Assembly (NCBI GenBank): GCA_025449115.1 | Contig: JAHLKC010000156.1 | Coordinates: 23,939-87,938, forward strand | Reading direction: 5' to 3' | Source of the DNA: Chytridium lagenaria | Lineage: Eukaryota > Chytridiomycota > Chytridiomycetes > Chytridiales > Chytridiaceae | Length of the DNA stretch: 64,000 nucleotides | Shown here: positions 35,597 to 47,065 of the stretch, in pieces | Position numbering within the stretch: position 1 is the stretch's first letter | How the letters are laid out: each line of letters opens with the position of its first letter | Notes under the pieces: generated by a model | The model's input: the letters and a program-made list of their open reading frames with translations, nothing else | Database searches by the model: none | What the model was told of the DNA's origin: nothing | Program-made: the position numbers and the translations under genes

Positions 35597-35994
35597 TGTA
35601 GGGGTTACGGAGCTCAAATGTAATTAAATATAATGTATTAATAAAGTGAAATAAACTGTAAAATGGTGATGGAGTCTCCAGAGGTGACAGGGAGCTAGTA
35701 ACGATGAAACTTCCATATATTAATGCTAACTACTTTTTGCAATACATGTAGAAGATGGGCATTTACATCAGAACTCATGACCCGTAAATCCCTCCTATTA
35801 CGTATCATAAAGTGAACATAAAATAATAAAGTTAAGGGATTAACGCATCTTCAAATAGAATGAGGAGCTCAATACAACTGATCAAAGCAAAATTTAAATT
35901 AAGGCGTAAACAAATAAAGTTTGGGGCAAAACAACTTAGACAAAAATACGAATGTGGGTGAGTAAAACGAAATAGAAAGATGATAAACCAAACA
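35597..35994 (-). repeat. 3' LTR of copia element 2
   Basis: Starts TGTAGGGGTTACGGAG and ends ACCAAACA (a decayed ACCCAACA), followed on the + strand by the complement of the polypurine tract (TTCTCCCCCTCAGC). Co-linear with 47066-47463 throughout. Confidence 0.88.
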
Positions 35995-36040
35995 TTCTCC
36001 CCCTCAGCTTTCTAACCTTGCAGTTCATTCCAAACTTTGC

Positions 36041-37430
36041 TCATAATTCTTCAAAATTCGTTCGAGGCAAGGCTTTCGTGAACAAGTCTGCAGGTTGCTC
36101 CTTCGTGTTCAGGTACTCAACGCGTATCTTCTTCGCGTTAACTCGGTCCCGTATGACGTGGAACCTTCTATCCACATGTTGAGAACTCTGCGAAATTATC
36201 GGCGTGCTTGCAAGGGAATTTGCCGTAGTGTTGTCGCCGTAAATCACCGGAGGGTCATTAAAATAACCCAACTCCCCAGAAGTTGGCTGACCCATATCAT
36301 ATGCGACGATGCTTCACTCAACGAAACATATTCAGCCTCGGCTGTAGACTGAGCCGTTGTAGCTTGCTTTTTCGTTCCCCACACCACAGCTCCCCCGTTC
36401 AAAGTGATTACAAAACCACTGGTGGACTTCATGTCGTCCGAATCAGTTCCCTTGTCGGCATCTGCATATCCACCAATTCCAGCTTCTCCTTTCGACTATT
36501 TTTCTGATCGATTCTAACTCCTCCTTGCTTGTCGACGCTTCTATGATATCATCGACATAGACTCCCTTCAAAGTGAGATCCTTGCCGTTTCGCTTGTAGT
36601 AAAGACACGGATCCGCCGCAGAGCGAGTAAACTTTTCCTCGTTGACTTGGAACGTGTTTAAGTCGGTATTGAAGCACATTGGTGCTTGAACGAGTCCGTA
36701 GACGCTCTTCATGCATAAGCGCACCCAATCTTCTTTCCCTTCGACGACGAATCCTTCTGGTTGTTCGATAAATCTCATGATCTTCAAGCTTCCCATTCAA
36801 GAACGCGGTCTTGACGACGTATTGTCGAATCTCCATGTTTTCTTGGCAAGCGACCGCAAGCATCACTCGCAGCGGTCGCTTGCTTGATGACAGGTGCGAA
36901 CTTCTCGTCATAGTCAATTCCTTGTTTTTGCGAATAACCTTTAGCGACGAATCTAGCTTTCCGTTTGTTGAGATATCCCAGCTGATCTCGCTTTGTTTTG
37001 TACCACCCATCCTGATTTATAATCTTTCTCCCTTTGGTCAGGGAACCAACCTCCATGTTCCCATCTCAACCAAACTCTTCATTTCCTCCTCCATCGCTTT
37101 CTCCACTCGTCCTTCTCCTTCCTACCCATCGCTTCCTGGTAGGTCTTTGGTTCGTCATCATCTTCCAACGATGTGGTGTTTGCTGAGGTCTAATCGTCCA
37201 AAACTCTCCAGGCTTCTTCTTGTTCCGTGATGACCTTCGAAGGGATGTCTCGTATGGTTCATCCAGGTCTTCACGGAAGTTTAAAACTCTTCTTCCACGT
37301 GATCGACGAACCGTAGGTGAGTGAGGTTCCTCTCTTTCTTCGTCTTCATTGTCTTCGCGATCGGGTGTATGATAACTAACATTATCATCTTCAGAATCTT
37401 CAGAATCTTCTTCGTTTACCCCCGTATCTA
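36041..37430 (-). pseudogene. Copia element 2 pol, RT and RNase H part
   Basis: Reading the minus strand: RT core ([29 protein letters not shown]), CMKSVYGLVQAPMCF, catalytic YVDDI, then RNase H (STAEAEYVSLSEASSHMIWV; GDNTTANSLASTPIISQSSQ; HVDRRFHVIRDRVNAKK). Frames change between blocks and a stretch between RT and RNase H is deleted compared with element 1. The region from about 37070 to 37430 encodes the acidic linker between integrase and RT. Confidence 0.82.
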
Positions 37431-37431
37431 C

Positions 37432-37821
37432 TGTAGGGGTTTACAGGGCTCTTTGTAATAATAATAAACTTAATAAACTAATTATTATATAATGAACTGG
37501 TGAACGAGGCCTCCAGAGGTGACGACTAATTAATACTGATGACAACTAACTTATATTAAAACCTTCTCTAAACAATACAGGTAAGTTGAGGGTGGCACAC
37601 CTAGCCATAAGGTCTTCTGACCGTGCATCTCTCATTGTCACAGATACAGTTGTAAGAGGAAAAACATGCGGGGATTAACGCTGACTCAAATGGTATGAGC
37701 AGCAGAACAAATAATGAATTTAAACTCAGAATTAATTAAGGCTGGAATGAATGCGGGGCACAAATGACTTAGTAACATAAATGTGGGTAAGTAAAACAAA
37801 CTAGAAAGTTGAAGCCCAACA
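37432..37821 (-). repeat. Solo LTR, subfamily A, 390 bp, in element 2
   Basis: On the + strand it starts TGTAGGGGTTTACAGGG and ends GCCCAACA. Exact TSD TCTAC at 37427-37431 and 37822-37826. It interrupts the integrase-RT linker of element 2. Confidence 0.93.
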
Positions 37822-37826
37822 TCTAC

Positions 37827-38392
37827 TTCACTTCCACCAGAGCTTGACGTGTCTGTGGAGTAATCCGGTAAGTCTAGGTCGTTTTTCTACTCTTGAACCT
37901 CCCTTCAAACTTTGATTCTCCCTTCTCTGTTTCCGTCGCAATTACTCCCTCGTTAAAAATCACTGACTTGCTTCTAACCAGCTTATTTGTTTGCAAATCC
38001 CAAAGGCGATAGCCCAGCGGCTCACACCCAACGAGAGCACACCGTCGTGCATTAAAGTCTCCTTTCTTTCGTTGCTGCTTGGGTATCAAGACGAGCGCCA
38101 GGCAACCAACCACGAAGTCTTGACAAGTCAGGTTTTACTCCAGCGAATCTCTCAAGCAGCGTTGCATCTTGTTCGTTTGTTCGGGTTGGTGATCGGTGAA
38201 TGAGGTAAGCTGCAGCCATCACGGCTTCACCCCAAAAACGCGTTTCGAGTTTTGATGAGCTTAACATGCTTTTAGACCTCTCGTTCAAGGTCCTGTTCAT
38301 TCGTTCAGCACTACCGTTCTGTTGCAGTGTGATCCTTCATTTGTTTGTTGTTGAATTCGCCGCCGTTATCTGCGCTTTCTTTTGATTTTCTT
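37827..38392 (-). pseudogene. Copia element 2 integrase C-terminal part
   Basis: Minus-strand reading gives the integrase end (MNRTLNERSKSMLSSSKLET, RFWGEAVMAAAYLIHRSPTR) and the following GCEPLGYRLWDLQTNK stretch of the copia integrase C-terminus. Cut at 38392 by the insertion of element 1; the rest of the integrase N-terminal side resumes at 44594. Confidence 0.8.
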
Positions 38393-38763
38393 TGTTGGGT
38401 TTCATCTTTCTAGTTTGTTTACTCACCCGCATTTAAATTTGTCTAAGTCTATTGTTGCCCCCGTCGAAATTCTTGCCTTCATTCCTTAAGTTAAATTGTC
38501 AGTTTGATATGTTTTAAACCCCGCCCGTAGTTTATTTATCTGTTTAGTTTTGGGACAATGAGGGATGCACGGTCAGAAGACCTTAAGGCTAGGAGTGCCA
38601 CCCACATATCATAATGTATTGTTTTAAGCTATATAATAATAAGTTAGTTGTCATCAGTATTAATTAGTCGTCACCTCTGGAGACCTCGTTCACCAGTTCA
38701 TTATACATAATTAGTTTATTAAGTTTATTACTATAATTACAAAGAGCCCCGTAAACCCCTACA
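38393..38763 (+). repeat. 5' LTR of copia element 1
   Basis: 371 bp, TGTTGGG...CCTACA. Compared with the 3' LTR it contains an extra block (about 38440-38505) between the CGCATTTAAATT and GATATGTTTTAAACC stretches; otherwise the two are nearly identical, suggesting a fairly recent insertion. Confidence 0.92.
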
Positions 38764-38909
38764 AGTGGTAGCACTTCATCTGGTTGGAAGAAGTGAACGA
38801 TCCATTTGAGGACTAAGGAGTAGAGAACAGTTGAGAAGAGTGTGAGCATCGCAAGAAAGAAAGAATCAGTCCCAAGTCACCAAAGAAAGTAACCAGTCAA
38901 CACGAGAAG

Positions 38910-39690
38910 ATGACGAAAGAAAAGGACGACAAACCTGTGATGTTCGATGGCACACAGTTCCACATCTGGAAGTACCGCATGGTCGGGTACCTCAAAGGCA
39001 AGGGCCTTTGGAAGATTGTGATAAGGGCTGGACGCCCTATGCAGTCGTTGACACGCCTACAAACGCCGAGAAGAAAACTAGGTTAGAAGAGGAAGACCTG
39101 GATATGAAAGCAAAAGCGAGAATTGAATCAAGAGTGCATGATATCATCTTACCGCTAATCCAGGATGAAATAACGGCGAAAGCAACTTGGGATAAAATTG
39201 TCGAGACCTATGAGAGAAAGGCTCAGACAAACAGAAACGCGATTAGAAGAAAGCTCACCAACTTGAAGATGAAAGAAGAGGACGACTTAAAGACTTACAT
39301 TGCAGAGATCTCGTCAACAATCCAGCAACTAAAGGCTGCGGGGGAGGACACTGGAACCCCGCAGCACATCTCTATCCTTCTGACCACCCTACCAGAAGCG
39401 TATGATATTATCGTAAATCTCCTCGAGAACGACGCCAAAGCAGAGACCGACTATGCCTATGTGGTGGGAAAACTGTTAGATCATGAAACGAAAATTAAAG
39501 AAAGAAAGAAGGAAACAGAGGACAGTGAAGGTGCTCAAGCCGCATGCTGCTGGGCGACATAACAATCAGCAACGGCAACACGGAGGTGAAGACCGCGAAT
39601 GTTTCAATTGTGGTCGAAGAGGACACCTGGCTAGAGATTGCTGGGGTGCTAGACGAAACATCGAAAATAGATACGATGGAAACAAGACCT
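38910..39690 (+). CDS. Copia element 1 gag (first copy)
   Basis: Capsid/nucleocapsid precursor. ATG at 38910 gives MTKEKDDKPVMFDGTQFHIW, the usual copia Gag start with the F.G.NF..W pattern. It continues KARIESRVHDIILPLIQDE, ETYERKAQTNRNAIRRKL and HISILLTTLPEAYDIIVNLL. One offset occurs near 39020 and another near 39550, after which the zinc knuckle CFNCGRRGHLARDCW (about 39598-39645) is read. The CCHC spacing is canonical. It is followed directly by a second, partial gag copy. Confidence 0.82.
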
Positions 39691-40500
39691 GGACATGAAA
39701 GCAAAAGCAAGAATCGAATCAAGAGCTCACGACATCATCCTACCGTTGATACAGGATGAACCCACCGCAAAGGCAACTTGGGATAAAATCATCGAGACCT
39801 AAGAGAGAAAGGCTCAGACAAACAGAAACGCGATCAGACGCAAACTCACGAACTTGAAGATGAAAGAAGAAGACGACTTGAAGACTTACATTGCGGAAGT
39901 CTCGTCAACCATTCAGCAACTGAAGGCTGCGGGGAGGAAACAGCAACCCCGCAACACATATCAATTCTCCTGACAACCCTCCCTGAAGCATACGACATCA
40001 TCGTCAACCTTTTTGAGAACGAACCTAGAGCCGAGGCTGACTTTGCCTATGTCGTCGGAAAGCTGGTAGACTATCAAACGAAACTGAAAGAGAGAAAGAA
40101 AGAAAATGAAGAGAACGAAGGCGCCAAGGCTCATGCTGCGGGACGCTACAACAACCAACAACAAAGACACCGCGGCGAGGACCGAGAATGCTACAATTGC
40201 GGAAAGAGGTCACTTAGCAAGAGATTGCTGGAGCGCGAGAAGAATAACGACAACAGAAACGAAAGAGACAACGAACCTCAAGCTCAACCAGCAGCAGCTG
40301 GAAGAGGTCATTTCCGTGGACGAGGACGTGGTGGATTCCGTGGTCGTGGAGGCCGCGGAAGAGGTGGTCGAGGCCGTGGTGGTTGGAACCGTGGCCCTAA
40401 TGCAAACGTAGCGAATCAGAACAACAATCAAAACAACAACAACAACGGAGGGAATCCAGTAGTGTTCGTTGCCGCAGTGCCAACAGTCAACATGACTGGG
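39687..40500 (+). pseudogene. Second, partial gag copy in element 1
   Basis: Repeats the segment from DLDMKAKARIESR onward (compare 39089-39655) but as a different variant that matches the gag of element 2 more closely, including an in-frame TAA in ERKAQ's upstream codon (GAGACCTAAGAG near 39800). Its knuckle CYNCGKRG.HLARDCW spans a frame offset at about 40205. The tail is Gly/Arg-rich (FRGRGRGGFRGRGGRGRGG) and then Asn/Gln-rich (about 40300-40450), suggesting an RNA-binding disordered region. Confidence 0.75.
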
Positions 40501-40505
40501 ATGGC

Positions 40506-43500
40506 ATGCTGCAAGCGAGAGACACTAGATGGATGTTAGATTCAGGAGCTACTCACCATATGACGTTTCAACGCAACATCCTGTCAAACTACCGATCCAT
40601 TCAGTGCAACATCAGCACGGCGGACAGCCAGAGCGAGCTGGAATCGAAAGGGGTCGGAGACTGTGAAGTAAAGATTAGAATTGGGGGAAGAACAGGAACG
40701 CTAATACTGAAGAATGTGTTATATGTACCGAACATCGGACGGAACCTGATCTCGCTTGGGATGGCGAGGAAGAAAGAACTGGACATCTTTCCAAAAGATG
40801 ATGGCTATGATCTGAAACCGAAGAAAGGACCATCAGCACAAGCGCTAGCAACTTTCACATACAGCAGCAAGGAAAACCTCATTTACCTTGATCAAGCGTC
40901 GGAGTCTAAACCCAGCACCTCCGTTGCAAAGGCTGGGAAGCCACTATCGCCACATCAGTGGCACCTGAGGATGGGTCATCTAGGAAAGAAGAGTGTGAAG
41001 AAGTTAGTGAAGGTTGCAAAGGGAGTCAACATGACAGATGAAGAGGACACTCACCTTTGCGAAGGGTGTGTTGATGGAAAGATGACAAGAGTTTCATTCC
41101 CTGACAAACCGACGAAATCAAAGCTAAAGAACCTCTTGAAAGGATTCACGTCGATATTGTCGGGCCTATGAAGAATGCGTCAAACGGCGGCGCTCGTATT
41201 TTCTAACGATTGTGGACAGCGCCACAAATTACGTGACGGTCTATTTATGCAAGAAGAAACGAATCAGTCAAGTACATCAAGGGTTACAAAGAAGAAGCAG
41301 AAAAACGCATTAAACAAACTAAAAGAGATTGTGGCGGACAACGGTGGGGAGTTCAACAATATCAATGAAGGATTGGTGTTTGGAGCATGGAATTCGACTC
41401 ACCTTTACCATGCCATACACACCGCAACAGAACGGTGTTGCTGAGAGGATGAACAGGAGCTTAAACGAGCGATCTAAGAGCATGTTAAGCTCATCAAAAC
41501 TGGAAACGAGATTTTGGGGAGAAGCTGTGATGGCTGCAGCTTACCTTATCAATAGATCGCCTACGCGCACCAACGAAGAAGACGCACACCACTTGAGAAA
41601 TTCGCCGGGTCAAGCCTGACCTCTCGAGGTTGCGTGTTGGGGATGCCTCGCGCTTGTCTTGATCCCAAAGCAGCAGAGAAAGAAAGGTGACTTTAACGCT
41701 CGCCGCTGCGTGCTTGTGGGATATGAACCGCTTGGATACCGCCTGTGGGACTGCAAGAAAATAAGCTGGTTAGAAGCAAGTCTGTCATTTTTGACGAAGG
41801 AGTTTTTGGGGCGGAAGAGAAGAAGGAGACGAGAAGTTTGAAGGGATGTATCAGAATGGAAGAGTGATTTGGACTTACCAGATTACAACACGGATTCGTC
41901 AAGTTCTGGTGGAAGCGAGGGCGAAACTGCTGTGGATGATAACTCCGATGAAGAGGAAGATGATAATGTTAGTTATCACACACCTGATCGTGAAGACTAC
42001 AACGAAGAAGATAGAGAAGAACCACGCTCACCTACGGTTCGTCGTTCAGGTGGAAGAAGAGTACCAAATTTCCGTGAAGACCTGGATGAACCGTACGAAA
42101 CATCCCTTCGAAGGTCAACAAGGAACAAGAAGAAACCTGGAGAGTTTTGGACGGTTAAGCCATCCGCCAACACCGCATCATGGGAAGAAGAAGATGATGA
42201 GCCAAAAACTTAGAAGCGATGCAGAGGAAGGAGAAGGATGAATGGAGAAAAGCGATGGAAGAGGAGATGAAGAGCTTGGTCGAGATGGGGACTTGGAGGC
42301 TGGTGCCCCGACCAAAAGATAAGAAGATTATCAAATCTGGATGGGTGTACAAAACAAAACGTGATGAGTTGGGAAATTTGGACAAACGCAAAGCACGTTT
42401 CGTTGCAAAAGGATATTCGCAGAAACAAGGTCTTGATTACGATGAGAAGTTTGCACCCGTTATTAAGCAAGCCACGTTAAGAGTCATGCTGGCGATTGCC
42501 TGTCAAGAGGACATGGAGATTAGGCAATACGATGTTAAGACGCGTTTTTAAACGGCAAGCTAGAAGATCACGAGATCTATATCGAGCAACCTGAAGGATT
42601 CGTTGTTGAAGGGAAAGAAGACTGGGTTTGCTTGTGTATGAAGAGTCTCTACGGCTTGGTTCAAGCACCGATGTGTTTCAATAACGACCTGAACACATTC
42701 CAAGTCGATGAGGAGCGTTTCACGAGGTCAGCAGCAGACCCGTGTCTCTACTACAAGAGGAACGGCAAGGACCTTACCATGAAAGGGGTCTATGTCGACG
42801 ATATCATTGAAGCGTCAACAAGCAAGGAGGAACTGGACAGATCGGAGAAAAGATTTATGAGACGTTACCGTGGAACTCGAGCTGCAAGTTTTCGATACGT
42901 GTTGGGCTGGCAGTGCCGCTATGATCGTGTGAAAGGGAAGATTGTGGTGTTCCAGCAGAGATACATCGAAACGATGGGTCATAAGCTGGAATTACCGAAA
43001 ACCCTTTTACATTACACGCCAATGGACGCGTCAAAAAGCTGTTGAAGACGATGGAAGGCGAGATAACTAAAACGAACGAGAAGGGACAAGGATACCGACA
43101 GTACACCGGATCCTTGATGCATGCTATGATTGGAACGCGACCAGATATCGCGTTTGCACTGGGAATGGCGGCTAGATTTCAAGAAAATCCTTACCCAGCA
43201 CATTGACGCTCTTTGTTGGGTTTCGCTCACTTGACTCACGAGGACGCGTCAGGATCACTCGCACCATTAGTCGCGGCGTCGGGCGCAACACTAGAGTGCT
43301 CTGGAATTTACGCGTCGTTAGAGTTGAGCGCGAACGCGCCCACTGGACTTCTCATTTACATTCTGGACTCGTTCTGAATTTTCCCACTTTGATTTACCTT
43401 CCTTGATTGGTTTATTTTCTTATTTTTAATTATAATTCTACCTGTTTGTGATTGGACATTCCCTTCTAGCCTTTATTCCCTTTGTTCCTGTCAAGGCTCT

Positions 43501-44240
43501 CTGATTTGTTTATCTTTGTAGTGGAGAGTTTAACGCGTGAGTGTACGCGTCTCCGATAGGTTTAATGTTGTCGTTTCTTTACTTGTCGTTTTGTTTGAGT
43601 TTTTAAAGACTCGTGTGTTGAGTCGAAATAAAATCAAGAACGTTCGAGCAAAAGTGCGTTTAACTTTGTTTTAATTGAGCCCGTGAACAACAAGTATTCA
43701 ACACTCTTTACCGCACTTGTGGATATCTTCAGCAGACGAAGCAACTGGGGATTCAATACTCGTCGAGAGAGAAACTGGAGTTGGTGGTTATGCCGATGCC
43801 GGCATGGGGACGGATCCGGCGGACATGAAGTCTACTAGTGGATTTGTGATCACTTTGAATGGGGGAGCTGTTGTGTGGGAACTAAGAAGCAAGCGACAAC
43901 AGCTCAGTCTACTGCCGAGGCTGAATATGTCTCTTTGAGTGAGGCATCATCACATATGATTTGGGTTAGGCAACTTCTGGGGAGCTAGGATACTCGTTTA
44001 ACAACGCACCAGCCATTTATGGCGACAACACGACGGCAAACGCGCTAGCCAGCACGCCAATCATATCACAGAGTTCTCGTCATGTGGACAGAAGGTTTCA
44101 CGTCATCAGAGACAGAGTTAACGCAAGAAGATACGCGTTGAATACCTTAACACGAAGTTACAACCTGCAGATTTGTTTACTAAAGCATTACCGCGAACTC
44201 AGTTTGAAGAATTACGCCGCCAAGTTTGGGATGGTTAAAG
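40506..44240 (+). pseudogene. Copia element 1 pol: protease, integrase, RT, RNase H
   Basis: Protease: WMLDSGATHHMT (40530-40565). Pre-integrase zinc region: HLRMGHLGKKSVKKL and CEGCVDGKM (about 40960-41085). Integrase: ADNGGEF and YTPQQNGVAERMNRSLNERS, FWGEAVMAAAYLINRSPT (41330-41580). [53 protein letters not shown] and the intact catalytic YVDDI (about 42790-42810). RNase H is split by the solo LTR at 43214-43703 and resumes with STSGFVITLNGGAVVW and HVDRRFHVIRDRVNAR. Single-base offsets near 41165-41210, 41390, 41590, 42210, 42545, 43035 and 43880 break the polyprotein. Confidence 0.85.
43214..43703 (+). repeat. Solo LTR, subfamily B, 490 bp, in element 1
   Basis: Starts TGTTGGGTTTCGCTC and ends TATTCAACA. 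Exact TSD CTCTT at 43209-43213 and 43704-43708. Excision with one TSD copy restores the RNase H frame across the joint, proving that it inserted into element 1. Confidence 0.94.
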
Positions 44241-44280
44241 TAGTTGAGTAAACTGCACGTTTAGAAAGCTGAGGGGAGAA

Positions 44281-44588
44281 TGTTGGGTTTCATCTTTCTA
44301 GTTTGTTTACTCACCCGCATTTAAATTGGATATGTTTTAAACCCCGCCCGTAGTTTATTTATTCTGTTTAGTTTTGGGACAATGAGGGATGCACGGTCAG
44401 AAGACCTTAAGGCTAGGAGTGCCACCCACATATCATAATGTATTGTTTTAAGCTATATTAATAATAAGTTAGTTGTCATCAGTATTAATTAGTCCTCACC
44501 TCTGGAGACCTCGTTTACCAGTTCATTATACATTAACTAGTTTATTAAGTTTATTACTATAATTACAAAAGCCGCGTAAACCCCTACA
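44281..44588 (+). repeat. 3' LTR of copia element 1
   Basis: 308 bp, TGTTGGG...CCCCTACA, followed by TSD TTCTT. Nearly identical to the 5' LTR apart from the missing block of about 60 bp. Confidence 0.92.
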
Positions 44589-44593
44589 TTCTT

Positions 44594-46975
44594 CTCGGCT
44601 TCTTCTTTAAAACTTTTGATGTATTTGAACGACTCATTCTTCTTCTTGCACAGGTAAATGGTAACGTAGTTGTTGCGCTATCGACAATGGTAAGGAAGTA
44701 ACGTGCGCCACCATTTGACGCGGTCTTCATAGGTCAACGATATCGACATGGATTTTCTCGAGAGGGTCTTTGGCCTTCAACTCGTCGGGTTTGTCAGGAA
44801 ATGATATCCTTGTCATTTTCCCATCAACACAACCCTCACAAAGATAAGTGTCTTCTTCATTCGTCATGCTGACCCCCTTCGCTACCTTCATTAACTTCTT
44901 CACTCCCTTTTTCCTAGGTGACCCATCCGCAAGTGCCATTGGTGCGATGTCAGAGACTTCTCGGCCTTTGCTGAAGCGGTGCTTGGCTTGAATTCGATTA
45001 CTTGATCAAGGTAGATAAGGTTCTCTTTGCTGCTGTAGGTGAACGTTGCAAGTGCTTGCGCTGACGGTTCTTTCTTTGGTTTAAGATAGGAAGCGTTTGA
45101 ATGGTTTAGGAAGGCTGCGGATCAGGGTAATGCTGCTGCTCAAACTAGGTGGGTGTTGATACCATCGGAAAGATGTCAAGATCCTTCTTTCTCGCCATCC
45201 CAAGCGAGATCAAGTTCCGTCCGATGTTTGGTACGTATAAAACGTTCTTAAGTATTAACGTTCCAGTTCTTCGCCATTTCTAATCTTCACTTCGCAGTCA
45301 CCAACTCCACGGGATTCAAGATTGCTGTTGTTGTTGGCAGTGCTGATGCTGCACTGGATGGAGCGGTAGTTTGACAGGATGTTGCGCTGGAACTCATGAG
45401 GTGAGTGGCTCCAGAGTCTAAATCCATTTAGTGTCTCTAGTTTGCGGACCGCCGCCTTCCGAGCTCATGTTGACGGTAGGTACTGCTGCAACGAAGACCA
45501 CAGGATTTCCTCCGTTGTTGTTGTTCTGATTGTTGTTTTGGTTTGCCAGGTTTGCGTTAGGTCCTCGATTCCAACCACCGTGGCCTTGACCTCCTCTTCC
45601 GCGTCCTCCTCGACAACAGAAAACTCCACGGCCTCTTCCACGGAAAAAGCCTCTTCCTGCAGCCGCAGGTTGAGCTTGAGGTTCGTTGTCTCTTTCGTTT
45701 CTGTTGTCGTTATTTCTTCTCGCGCTCCAGCAATCTCTTGCTAAGTGACCTTTCTTTCCGCAATTGTAGCATTCTCGGTCCTCGCCGCCGCGGTGTCTTT
45801 GTTGTTGGTTGTTGTAGCGTCCCGCAGCATGAGCCTTGGCGCCTTCGTTCTCTTCATTTTCTTTCTTCTCTCTTTCAGTTTTCGTTTCATAGTCTACCAG
45901 CTTTCCGACGACATAGGCAAAGTCAGCCTCGGCTCTGGGTTCGTTCTCAAAAAGGTTGACGATGATGTCGTATGCTTCAGGAGGGTTGTCAGGAGAATTG
46001 ATATGTGTTGCGGGGTTGCTGTTTCCTCCCCCGCAGCCTTCAGTTGCTGAATGGTTGACGAGACTTCCGAAATGTAAGTCTTCAAGTCGTCTTCTTCTTT
46101 CATCTTCAAGTTCGTGAGTTTGCGTCTGATCGCGTTTCTGTTTGTCTGAGCCTTTCTCTCTTAGGTCTCGATGATTTTATCCCAAGTTGCCTTTGCGGTG
46201 GGTTCATCCTGTATCAACGGTAGGATGATGTTGTTGAATACTTGTTGTTCACGGGGCTCAATTAAAACAAAGTTAAACGCACTTTTGCTCGAACAACGTT
46301 CTTGATTTATTTCGACTCAACACACGAGTCTTTAAATACTGAAACAAAACGAACAAGTAAAGAGGAAAGACAACACAAAGGTAAACTATCGGAGACGCGT
46401 ACACTCACGCGCGTTAAACTCTCCACTACAAAGATAAACAAATCAGAGAGCCTTGACGGGAACAAAGGGAATAAAGGCTAGAAGGGAATATCCAATCACA
46501 AACAGGTAGAGTTATAATTAAAGTGGCATAAAGAAAATAAACCAATCAAGGAAGGTAAATCAAAATGGGAAATTCAGAACGAGTCCAGAATGTAAATGAG
46601 AAGTCCAGTGGGCGCGTTCGCGCTCAACTCTAACGACGCGTAAATTCCAGAGCACTCTAGTGTTGCGCCCGACGCCGCGGACTAATGGTGCGAGTGATCC
46701 TGACGCGTCCTTGTGAGTCAAGTGAGCGAAACCCAACAGATGTCGTGAGCTCTTGATTCGATTCTTGCTTTTGCTTTCATGTCCAGGTCTTCTTCTTCTA
46801 ACCTAGTCTTCTTTTCGGCATTTGTAGGCGTGTCAACGAATGCATAGGGCGTCCAGCCCTTCTCGACGATCTTCCACAGGCCTTTGCCTTTCAAGTACCC
46901 GATCATGCGGTACTTCCAGATGTGGATTGTGTCCCATCAAACATCACAAGTTTTGTCGTCATTCTCTTTCGTCAT
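44594..46975 (-). pseudogene. Copia element 2 gag, protease and pre-integrase part
   Basis: Minus strand from the ATG at 46975-46973 (MTKENDDKT): Gag DLDMKAKARIESRAHDI (46800 region), interrupted by the solo LTR at 46232-46738, resuming with KMKEEDDLKTYISEVSSTIQ and the knuckle/Gly-rich region (about 45780-45590). Then come the protease area near 45420-45300 and the pre-integrase zinc region (MTNEEDTYLCEGCVDGKMTR, about 44870-44800). It carries the same GAGACCTAAGAG nonsense codon (about 46172) as the second gag copy of element 1. Confidence 0.8.
46232..46738 (-). repeat. Solo LTR, subfamily B, 507 bp, in element 2 gag
   Basis: On the + strand it starts TGTTGAATACTTG and ends AACCCAACA, the reverse complement of the LTR at 43214-43703. 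Exact TSD GATGT at 46227-46231 and 46739-46743. Confidence 0.94.
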
Positions 46976-47065
46976 CTTCTTGTGTTGACAGCTTTCCTCG
47001 TTTACTCTTCGGCCCTCAAATGGATCAATTCACTCCTCCTTCCAACCAGGTGAAGTGCTACCACT

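Larger units (their letters stand above)
38393..44588 (+). mobile_element. Ty1/copia element 1 (plus strand), full length, TSD TTCTT
   Basis: 5' LTR 38393-38763 and 3' LTR 44281-44588, both TGTTGGGTTTCATC...CCCCTACA. Exact TSD TTCTT at 38388-38392 and 44589-44593. Primer site TGGTAGCACTTC begins two bases after the 5' LTR and resembles the Ty1 initiator-Met tRNA site. The polypurine tract AGCTGAGGGGAGAA precedes the 3' LTR. Domain order gag, protease, integrase, RT, RNase H is copia-type. It is inserted into element 2 and itself carries a solo LTR at 43214-43703. The 3' LTR is about 60 bp shorter owing to an internal deletion. Coding regions contain several offsets, so it is probably not autonomous. 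Confidence 0.93.
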
